Positions 1-5,534 of a stretch of DNA of 11,726 nt are shown one piece after another. The stretch covers positions 1-11,726 of the forward strand of contig JAPYWM010000020.1 of assembly GCA_028276345.1 (NCBI GenBank). The letters are read 5' to 3'. Position 1 is the stretch's first letter. Each line of letters begins with the position of its first letter. A program made the translations under genes and the position numbers. The notes beneath the pieces were generated by a model. That model was not told where the DNA came from. It saw only the letters and a program-made list of their open reading frames with translations, and ran no database searches. The stretch is from Sphingobacterium sp. (GTDB lineage Bacteria > Bacteroidota > Bacteroidia > SpSt-205).

Positions 1-393
1 CCCCCCCTCCACCTCCTCCAAAAAGAGGTGGATGACTGGATTCGGGATGTGGGCAAAGGGTACTTTTCGGTGCTCACGAATACGGTTATTCTCATGGAGG
101 AGGTGGGTGAGCTGGCCCGCCTCATAGCCCGCCATTATGGCGATCAGTCCTTCAAGCCCAGCGAGAACCCCAACCGCGAAGCGCTCGGCGAGGAGATGGC
201 CGATATTCTCTTCGTGCTTCTATGCCTGGCAAACCAGACCGGAATAGACTTAGAGGAGGCATTTCATAAGAAACTGGCTCTCAAAACCCAGCGGGATGCG
301 GCCCGTCACGCCGCGCGCACCGCTACGAAGTCCGTCCCTTCCACAGCAGACTTACCCCTACCAGAAGCCCCGTCGGCCACAGATAGCGATTAA
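1..393 (+). CDS. MazG-like nucleotide pyrophosphohydrolase, 5' end outside the window
   Basis: This is probably a house-cleaning enzyme that hydrolyses nucleoside triphosphates (NTP to NMP plus pyrophosphate) in the cytoplasm. The all-alpha MazG signature is visible. Counting from the GTG codon at 28, it has the metal-binding EExxE helix (E24, E25, E28) and a second ExxD helix (E56, D59), followed by the family-typical LANQTG segment. The frame is open from base 1 and the residues before the GTG (PPLHLLQKE) also fit the usual first helix of this family, so the GTG at 28 is probably not the start and the true start lies upstream of the window. The core ends near residue 95. The last ~25 residues are a low-complexity Ser/Pro/Ala tail that lies over the 3' end of the convergent barrel gene. 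The family is confident; the exact substrate cannot be read from sequence. Confidence 0.85.
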   Translation, partial: PPLHLLQKEVDDWIRDVGKGYFSVLTNTVILMEEVGELARLIARHYGDQSFKPSENPNREALGEEMADILFVLLCLANQTGIDLEEAFHKKLALKTQRDAARHAARTATKSVPSTADLPLPEAPSATDSD

Positions 394-1015
394 GCTGATG
401 TGCCGTACGCGCATAGAGAAAAACCTCTCGCCGCAAGCCGGACGAGAGCCGCAGCTCTACCAAGAGGGCGAGATTCCACACCACTGGTGGGATGACTTTC
501 CGGACATCGCTGAGGGCGACACGATTCCACTCTTGGATAGGCTGACCATCGGGCGTCTCGTACGCTAACATGAGCGTCTGACCAAAGGGAATAAGCGCTT
601 GCGGCCCAGCCCCCACAGCGAAGGCCCCCTCCGCATCAAATGTGAGCCGCCACAAACCCTCCATGAAGATGAAGTGCGTGTAGGTATGGGCCTGGGCAAT
701 GCCTTGAAGGGGACGGCCAGTCAGCGGCGAAATGTAGATGGAGCTATCCAGGATGAGCCGGGAATGTCCCATGAGATAGCCAAAAGCTGGCATCAGACTA
801 TGGCGGAGTTTGCTCTTTCGGCTCTCAAAGAGCTCGATGTGTCCCGTTGCCCCTAACTCCACGCCCAGCCGGGCAAAAAACTGCGCATAATCGGTCCGAT
901 ACTGGTAAAGGGTAATCCCTCCCCGCAGACCAAACGCAGTGTTCTGCCCCCGGAGGAAGCCCCAGAAAAGGAGAAGCGTGATCAGCCCTCTCAGAAGGTA
1001 GACGTTATGGTTCAT
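323..1015 (-). CDS. Predicted outer-membrane beta-barrel protein
   Basis: This 230-residue protein starts with a typical export signal: a basic start, then a hydrophobic stretch (about residues 8-20), ending near LRGQ. The mature part has alternating aromatic and hydrophobic strands, beginning AFGLRGGITLYQYR and ending in a strand-like LLVGVSLLW. This pattern fits the small 'outer membrane protein beta-barrel' (PorT-like) proteins common in Bacteroidota, but no family-specific residues are recognisable, so substrate and role are unknown. The frame is open further upstream to 1213. The ATG at 1015 was chosen because it puts the signal peptide at the N-terminus and overlaps the end of the preceding TPR gene by only 11 bases, an arrangement typical of translational coupling. 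Its stop (TAG, 323-325) lies 71 bases inside the convergent MazG-like gene. A plain periplasmic beta-sheet protein is the alternative. Confidence 0.6.
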   Translation of the reverse strand: MNHNVYLLRGLITLLLFWGFLRGQNTAFGLRGGITLYQYRTDYAQFFARLGVELGATGHIELFESRKSKLRHSLMPAFGYLMGHSRLILDSSIYISPLTGRPLQGIAQAHTYTHFIFMEGLWRLTFDAEGAFAVGAGPQALIPFGQTLMLAYETPDGQPIQEWNRVALSDVRKVIPPVVWNLALLVELRLSSGLRREVFLYARTAHQLNRYLWPTGLLVGVSLLWKGRTS

Positions 1016-1328
1016 CAATGCCAAGATAAAGGCTAAGTTTTGCGCGGAAGTCTCGAAGGAGCCGCAGGTCACGCTGGTCAGCAGCGAGCTTTTCGCCTTC
1101 GCGGAAGGCAGAGAGGGCTTTATCGGTTTGGCCTTGCATTTCGTAGAGGAGCCCCATTTGGTAATAGGTGGCGGCATAGGTAGGGCTCCGGCGCAGGGCC
1201 TCCTGAAAGGCATTTTCGGCCTCTTCCCAGCGGTTTTGGCCCATTAGCCACACGCCCAGCGTGTGCGGCCAGAAAGGGTCATCCGGATAAGCTTCCAGCT
1301 GCGAGCGCAAATAGGCCTCCCGATCCAT
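1005..1328 (-). CDS. Small tetratricopeptide repeat (TPR) protein
   Basis: This 107-residue cytoplasmic protein lacks a signal peptide. It contains about two TPR units: the first around DPFWPHTLGVWLMGQNRWEEAE, the second around YAATYYQMGLLYEMQGQ, followed by a capping helix rich in charged residues. Small TPR proteins of this layout (start, 'YPDDPF', 'YYQMGLLYE') are frequent in Bacteroidota and act as protein-interaction scaffolds; the partner is unknown. A TTG codon four residues upstream (1338-1340) is in frame, but the ATG at 1328 is preferred because GAGGGTGGGC sits just in front of it as a ribosome binding site. Its 3' end overlaps the start of the barrel gene by 11 bases, so the two are probably co-expressed and may work together. 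It lies 81 bases downstream of the isocitrate lyase stop and could be either in that operon or read from its own promoter. Confidence 0.75.
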   Translation of the reverse strand: MDREAYLRSQLEAYPDDPFWPHTLGVWLMGQNRWEEAENAFQEALRRSPTYAATYYQMGLLYEMQGQTDKALSAFREGEKLAADQRDLRLLRDFRAKLSLYLGIDEP

Positions 1329-1337
1329 GCCCACCCT

Positions 1338-1345
1338 CAAAGATA
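1338..1345 (-). promoter_or_regulatory. Possible Bacteroidota -7 promoter element before the TPR gene
   Basis: On the minus strand the sequence reads TATCTTTG, an exact match to the TAnnTTTG -7 element described for Bacteroidota housekeeping promoters. No clear TTTG -33 element is seen at the usual distance upstream, and the element ends only 9 bases before the ATG at 1328, so a transcript would have almost no leader. An 8-base match with four fixed T/G positions can arise by chance; this is a weak call. Confidence 0.2.
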
Positions 1346-1409
1346 CACTAAAACTTGGACGAGGCTGGACTCCCTTCCCCCTTGGGAGCCGAAGCAGCCC
1401 CCGCCCGCC

Positions 1410-2726
1410 CTAAAACTGCGCTTCCTCCGTGGAGCCTTTCATGGCTGTGATACCGGTCAGCCCCCCAGTAATCACCTCTTGAATCGCGTCAAAGTAGCCC
1501 GTCCCTACGAAGGACTGGTGCTTGATAGCCTTGAAGCCCTTCTCCTGGAGAGCAAACTCCCGCGTCTGCAGGTCCGCATAGCCAGCCATACCCCGCTCCC
1601 GGTAGGCAAGCGCCAGCTCAAACATGCCCGTATTCAGGGCGTGGAAACCCGCCAGGGTGATAAACTGATATTTGTAGCCCATCTCGGCGAGCTTTTCCCG
1701 GAAGGTCAGAAGCTCTTCTTCGGAAAGGAAGGCCCGCCAATTGAAGGAAGGCGAGCAGTTGTACGCCAGGAGTTTGCCGGGGTATTTCTCATGGATGGCC
1801 TGGGCAAACTCGCGGGCCTCGCCAAGGTCGGGCGTGCTGGTTTCCCACCACAGCAGGTCTGCATACGGCGCATACGCAAGGCCCCGTGCAATAGCCATCT
1901 CTACACCCGAACGGACGTAATAGAAACCCTCTGCAGAACGTCCCCGAGTGCGGTCAATAAAGGGTTCATCGGCCGGGTCTATGTCGGACGTAATAAACGT
2001 GGCACTATGGGCATCCGTACGGGCGATCAATACAGTCGAAGTGCCCATAACATCGGCGGATAGGCGCGCTGCAATAAGCTTCTGGATACCTTCCTGCGTG
2101 GGAACGAGCACCTTACCCCCTAAATGGCCGCATTTTTTAGCCGAGGAGAGCTGGTCCTCAAAGTGCACGCCAGCGGCCCCCGCTTCAATCATCATTTTCA
2201 TGAGTTCGTAGGCGTTGAGGTTGCCGCCGAAGCCGGCTTCGGCATCGGCCACAAGGGGCACCAGCCAATCGCGGGAGGCGCCTTGCTCAGGATTTTGCGC
2301 ATACTCGATTTGGTCTGCCCGCAGAAGGGCGTTATTGATGCGACGCACGAGGGTGGGGACGCTTTCTACGGGGTAGAGGCTCTGGTCGGGGTAAGTTTGG
2401 CCCGCTATGTTGGCGTCAGCGGCGACCTGCCAGCCGCTTACATAGACAGATTGGAGGCCGGCTTGCACGGCTTGTACGGCTTGCAGGCCCGTAAGGCATC
2501 CCAGCGCCGCCACATAAGGCTCCGTGTGCAAAGCTTTCCATAGGCGCTGCGCCCCGCGCTCCGCTAGCGGATAACTCCAATCATACGACCCCTGCAACCG
2601 AATCACATCTTCTGGACGGTAAGGGCGGGTGATGCCTTTCCAGCGCGGATTGGTGCGCCACTCCTGGGCCAACTGTGCAACTCGGGCTTGAAAATCCCCG
2701 TTATGCGAGGTAACGTTCATATGCAT
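1410..2726 (-). CDS. aceA: Isocitrate lyase
   Basis: This enzyme cleaves isocitrate to glyoxylate and succinate, the first step of the glyoxylate shunt that lets cells grow on acetate or fatty acids. The 438-residue length matches the ~434-residue E. coli-type enzyme. The active-site signature KKCGH is at residues 197-201 with the catalytic Cys199, and the metal-binding segment DAEAGFGG is at 161-168. The N-terminal WKGITRPY and the LQGSYDW segment are also typical. The ATG at 2726 and a second ATG two codons later are both possible; either places the start inside the end of malate synthase (26- or 20-base overlap), indicating one operon in the order aceB-aceA. No isocitrate dehydrogenase kinase/phosphatase gene (aceK) follows; a TPR gene does instead. 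The call is secure. Confidence 0.97.
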   Translation of the reverse strand: MHMNVTSHNGDFQARVAQLAQEWRTNPRWKGITRPYRPEDVIRLQGSYDWSYPLAERGAQRLWKALHTEPYVAALGCLTGLQAVQAVQAGLQSVYVSGWQVAADANIAGQTYPDQSLYPVESVPTLVRRINNALLRADQIEYAQNPEQGASRDWLVPLVADAEAGFGGNLNAYELMKMMIEAGAAGVHFEDQLSSAKKCGHLGGKVLVPTQEGIQKLIAARLSADVMGTSTVLIARTDAHSATFITSDIDPADEPFIDRTRGRSAEGFYYVRSGVEMAIARGLAYAPYADLLWWETSTPDLGEAREFAQAIHEKYPGKLLAYNCSPSFNWRAFLSEEELLTFREKLAEMGYKYQFITLAGFHALNTGMFELALAYRERGMAGYADLQTREFALQEKGFKAIKHQSFVGTGYFDAIQEVITGGLTGITAMKGSTEEAQF

Positions 2727-4230
2727 AACTCGTGAAGAAAGGGATGAGGTCAGGCGCGTACAAAAGGTCCTGCAAAAGTCGCACCGCCTGGGAAGAGAGG
2801 TGAGAATGGGCTTTTTGCGCTTGGCGGATAAAAGACTCGTATAGGAAGACAGACACTTCCCGTCCGTCTTCTGTACGGGGTGGAGGGGTAGTCTTTAACC
2901 ACTGAAAGAGTTGGGTGCGAGCGATTTCGGCCGTAGCCGCATCTTCCATGAGGTGGTGTATCGCCGCAGCGCCTTGACCCTGTAGCCAGCTCTCTAAATA
3001 CAAAAGGGCCACTTCTATCAGCCGATACAGCGCTTCGGAAGAGAGGGTCCTATCTCCTAAAGACGGAAAAGCGGTGATCTGCTCGACTGAAACCTCCTTA
3101 GGGATGCGGTAGAGCTGATTGGGCGCCCCCTGAAAGGCATTGGCAAAAGTCTCCTGAATCACTGGCACTAAGTCGGGATGCGCCACCCACGCCCCGTCAA
3201 AGCCTCGCTCTATCTCTAACTCCTTATCCGCTTTTACAGCTTGGAGGGCTTTTTCGTTGAGGGTGGGGGCTTTTCGGCTGGGAATGAAGGCCGACATCCC
3301 TCCAATAGCCAAGGCGCCCCGCTTATGCGCCGATCGGACGATTTCCAGCGCATAGGCCTCTAAGAAGGGCTCCTTCATCGTGAGGAGGTGCCTTTCTGGC
3401 AGGAGCGGGCCTCGGGTGCGCAAAAGATGCTTGACGATGCTAAATAGGTAGTCCCACCGGCCGGCGTTGAGAGCTGTAATGCGATCCCGCAGCTCGTAAA
3501 GTATCTCTTCGGTTTGGAGGGCAGCCCCAAGCGTCTCTATAAGGACGGTAACCCGAATGGTCCCCAACGGAAGGCCCAAGTAACCCTCGCAAAAGGTGAG
3601 GAACTCCTGCCAGAGGCGGGCCTCGTCGGCATGTTCCAACTTCGCTAAGTACAAGGCGGGAAAGCGCCCTCGCTCCAAAAGCGCCTCCGCATTGTAAAAT
3701 AAATACACCGCCGCATCCAGAAAGGCCCCACTGAAAGGGCGGGAGAGCAACCGTTTTTCCACTAAGTGGAGGCCTCGCGGCCGAACATGCAGGAAAGTGG
3801 GTGAGGTGGGGTCCTGTTCGTAGGTTTTGCCTTCGGTCGCATACCGGAGCTGGCCTCGCACGGCATTATAGAGGGCCTCATAAGCCGTGAGGAGCTTAGC
3901 GGGGTGGGGCGTAAAAGCATCCTCCAGGTCAGCCATGAAGCCATCGGCTCGGCTATTGAGGGCGTTGATGATCATTTTGGGGTCGGCGGGGCCTGTGATT
4001 TCTACATAACGTTTCTGGAGGGGAGCGGGGAGGGGAGCCACTTGCCATTGGCCTGCACGGATGGCCTGCCGAGCGGGATGAGGCGCCGCAAGGCGCTCCG
4101 CCCGAACCGAGAGCAAAGCCTCCCACCGAGCCCCAAACCCCGCTTCTATGCGTCGGAGAAAGTCTTGAAAGGCAGGTCTTTCCAGAAATTCTGACGAATG
4201 CACGGGGCAAAGAAAAAACCTTCTGCCCAT
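2701..4230 (-). CDS. aceB: Malate synthase A
   Basis: This enzyme condenses glyoxylate with acetyl-CoA to give malate, the second step of the glyoxylate shunt, paired with the isocitrate lyase directly downstream. The 509-residue length fits the short (A-type) malate synthases, about 530 residues in E. coli. Visible landmarks are the substrate-binding KRYVEITGP (73-81), the RPRGLHL loop with the likely catalytic Arg152, the family signature GTIRVTVLIETL (223-234) with Mg-binding Glu232, GRWDY with Asp260, and MEDAATAEIAR (428-438) with the catalytic base Asp430. The ATG at 4230 is preceded by a good ribosome binding site. Only ~77 bases separate it from the stop of the upstream gene remnant, so its promoter lies in that gap or in the remnant itself. 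There is no transit or signal peptide; it is cytoplasmic. Confidence 0.97.
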   Translation of the reverse strand: MGRRFFLCPVHSSEFLERPAFQDFLRRIEAGFGARWEALLSVRAERLAAPHPARQAIRAGQWQVAPLPAPLQKRYVEITGPADPKMIINALNSRADGFMADLEDAFTPHPAKLLTAYEALYNAVRGQLRYATEGKTYEQDPTSPTFLHVRPRGLHLVEKRLLSRPFSGAFLDAAVYLFYNAEALLERGRFPALYLAKLEHADEARLWQEFLTFCEGYLGLPLGTIRVTVLIETLGAALQTEEILYELRDRITALNAGRWDYLFSIVKHLLRTRGPLLPERHLLTMKEPFLEAYALEIVRSAHKRGALAIGGMSAFIPSRKAPTLNEKALQAVKADKELEIERGFDGAWVAHPDLVPVIQETFANAFQGAPNQLYRIPKEVSVEQITAFPSLGDRTLSSEALYRLIEVALLYLESWLQGQGAAAIHHLMEDAATAEIARTQLFQWLKTTPPPRTEDGREVSVFLYESFIRQAQKAHSHLSSQAVRLLQDLLYAPDLIPFFTSYAYERYLA

Positions 4231-4238
4231 TTGAGCAG

Positions 4239-4245
4239 CCTCCCT
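4239..4245 (-). promoter_or_regulatory. Ribosome binding site of malate synthase
   Basis: On the minus strand AGGGAGG lies 8 bases in front of the ATG at 4230. It is close to the anti-Shine-Dalgarno complement and supports that start codon over others. Confidence 0.6.
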
Positions 4246-4307
4246 AAGCGCCCATTTTTCTTCGTGTCTGGTTTGGCTCCGCCGAAAGCGGGTCGGCTTT
4301 GGCGCAA

Positions 4308-4472
4308 TTACAACTGGCGGTTGTTGACAAGCTTGATGAACTCCTCCAGCCCGACGATCTTGACTCGCTTAGCCTCCGGCATGAATCTGCAAAGCCCCCC
4401 ACTGCGGTAGAACTCCCTCAATTGCAGCGTCCAACCCGTGCCGCCCAGGACCAGGTAGGCATCGTCACATGC
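4308..4472 (-). pseudogene. Orphan C-terminal gene fragment (possible restriction enzyme remnant)
   Basis: A 54-codon stretch without a start codon reads as convincing protein in one minus-strand frame and ends at a TAA. It contains DDAYLVLGGTGWTLQLREFY and later VKIVGLEEFIKLVNN. The pattern (a hydrophobic strand, a G-x-G-W turn, a helix, a second short strand and a final helix) resembles the ends of PD-(D/E)XK-type nucleases, including type II restriction enzymes, but I do not recognise a specific family. The frame continues upstream into the AT-rich PLD gene only as a non-protein-like run, to a TAA near 4530. GC content is about 57% in bases 4381-4440, like the host and unlike the PLD gene. 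The fragment therefore looks like the surviving tail of an older gene whose front was lost where the PLD gene now ends. It overlaps the last bases of the PLD gene in a different frame. Confidence 0.5.
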
Positions 4473-5355
4473 TCTGGTGTTTATCCTCTTCCATTTCCTC
4501 TCTAATCCAGGTCTCTTTTCCTGAGTGCTTTACAAGTCCCAAGTCCCTCAATTGTTGAAGAACTTGCCTTATTTTAGCTTTGATATATCTATTTCTTGGA
4601 TAATGCCTTCTGAATTCTTCTTCAAACTTATACAAGTCACTTGTTTTGAATTCCCCAGGCGGAAGCTTTTCAAATACCAATCTTTGCCATCCGAACAGAT
4701 CTTTGCTTGTTGGAGATAGAGGAGGCATAGATGATATCTTTTCAGCAATTTTTAGGCTAAGCTTCCTAAAGTGTTCTCCCCTAAGAATTTTTTCCTGATC
4801 TTTTTTAGCCGAGCAGATTTTATCATATAGCTGAAGAAACTCGTCATCAGGTTCAAAACACCTGTTGGAGAACTTCATTCTATAATACAGTGCATATATG
4901 TCAGAAGCAATATCCGAGTCAGATTTAGATTCTATTAGAACGTTAAGCTCTACATTTGACTTAAGGCCTCCCTCTGTAAGATTAGAAGAACCAATTATTG
5001 TAGTCACGACGGATGATTGATTTGCTATATATAGCTTGGGATGGTAAATACCTTCAGAGTTGCTTTCAGAATTTGAGCCACGGTAGCAATAGAGCTTAAT
5101 GTTTGGGCTTGCTTTGGTTAACTGATATAAATCTTGCAAAGCTTTTGAATCAGTTACATATGAGTCTATGCCTAAAACAAACTCTATATAACGGTCTTTT
5201 CTATTAATGTAATCCTGTAATCCCTGTTCTAATAGAGAAATACCTCCAGTAGACGCAAAGGCTACTGCAATCCTAAGGTCGTTAGACTTTGCCATGGCTT
5301 GCAGCAAACTATCAATAACTTTTTTAGAAAAGTTATCAATAATTTCGATTTTCAT
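4465..5355 (-). CDS. Phospholipase-D-fold nuclease with C-terminal DpnI-like winged helix
   Basis: This 296-residue protein is probably a DNA-cutting effector. Residues 1-165 form a PLD-type domain with one HKD motif: H105-x-K107, then GSSNLTEGG (122-130) and N134-x-E136. A single motif means it must pair to build an active site, as in Nuc and BfiI. Residues ~218-284 form a winged helix with FKTSDLY, HYPRN and KIRQVLQQLRDLG, a pattern shared with the C-terminal DNA-binding domain of DpnI-type restriction enzymes. There is no signal peptide or membrane segment. It follows the helicase gene on the same strand with only a methyltransferase stub between, and its ATG is two bases after that stub's stop, suggesting coupled translation. 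The gene is strikingly AT-rich (21 G+C of 60 bases in 4801-4860) and uses AGA/ATA-type codons unlike its neighbours, a sign of recent transfer. It could be the DrmC-like part of a DISARM-like set or a restriction-type nuclease. Confidence 0.85.
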   Translation of the reverse strand: MKIEIIDNFSKKVIDSLLQAMAKSNDLRIAVAFASTGGISLLEQGLQDYINRKDRYIEFVLGIDSYVTDSKALQDLYQLTKASPNIKLYCYRGSNSESNSEGIYHPKLYIANQSSVVTTIIGSSNLTEGGLKSNVELNVLIESKSDSDIASDIYALYYRMKFSNRCFEPDDEFLQLYDKICSAKKDQEKILRGEHFRKLSLKIAEKISSMPPLSPTSKDLFGWQRLVFEKLPPGEFKTSDLYKFEEEFRRHYPRNRYIKAKIRQVLQQLRDLGLVKHSGKETWIREEMEEDKHQSM

Positions 5356-5424
5356 AACTAGTACAACAGATTAAATTGTTTAACATGCCATTTGTAGATG
5401 TTCTTCAATCTCCAGGAAAAACCC
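4473..5424. other. AT-rich island, likely transferred segment
   Basis: Base composition drops sharply here. A sampled 60-base line (4801-4860) has 21 G or C (35%), against 38 of 60 in a sampled aceA line (2641-2700) and 34 of 60 just outside (4381-4440). The island coincides with the PLD gene plus the non-homologous tail of the methyltransferase stub. Its edges fall where recognisable fragments of two other genes break off. No transposase, terminal inverted repeat or target duplication is evident, so the mechanism of entry is not visible. Confidence 0.6.
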
Positions 5425-5534
5425 AATAGTGCCCGCAAGTAGGGAACAAGCCAGCGCTTGCCTCCTGCCCACTTCAGGGGAGGCTCAAGGGTGTGTCGGA
5501 CTGGTACGGCACCCTCCTCGATCAGCTTGTCCAT
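5358..5534 (-). pseudogene. Truncated D12-class DNA adenine methyltransferase (N-terminal stub)
   Basis: A 58-codon frame starts with ATG immediately after the TAG of the helicase gene, with no spacer. Residues 18-33 read PPLKWAGGKRWLVPYL, the opening motif of Dam-like (D12 class) N6-adenine methyltransferases, which forms part of the S-adenosylmethionine site. Homology stops near residue 37 (about base 5424). The last ~21 residues are Lys/Tyr/Phe-rich, AT-rich and unlike the family, and the frame ends at TAG (5358-5360). The usual enzyme has about 270-300 residues. The later glycine-rich segment and the catalytic DPPY motif are absent here and nowhere else in the window, so it cannot methylate DNA. 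Its zero spacing to the helicase indicates that a helicase-methyltransferase operon existed. The stub may still be translated, and its stop is two bases before the PLD start. Confidence 0.75.

Noticed and set aside
1016..1213. N-terminal extension of the barrel protein up to 1213
   Set aside because: It would place a signal peptide in the middle of the protein and lies over the well-supported TPR gene in another frame.
1368..1392. Hairpin CTCCC-GGGAG after isocitrate lyase as a terminator
   Set aside because: The stem is only five pairs with a nine-base loop and there is no T run, so it does not qualify.
1263..2063. 266-codon open frame on the + strand opposite isocitrate lyase
   Set aside because: It is fully antisense to a certain gene (aceA) and its translation shows no domain pattern. 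GC-rich codon bias on the other strand explains the open frame.
5371..5383. Palindromic TTAAA-3-TTTAA before the PLD gene as an operator
   Set aside because: Five-base A/T arms are common by chance in this AT-rich stretch, and no regulator is nearby.
4555..5408. Nine-base inverted repeat TTGAAGAAC / GTTCTTCAA near the cassette edges (4555-4563 and 5400-5408)
   Set aside because: Too short for transposon ends, not exactly at the composition boundaries, and likely by chance in AT-rich DNA of this length.
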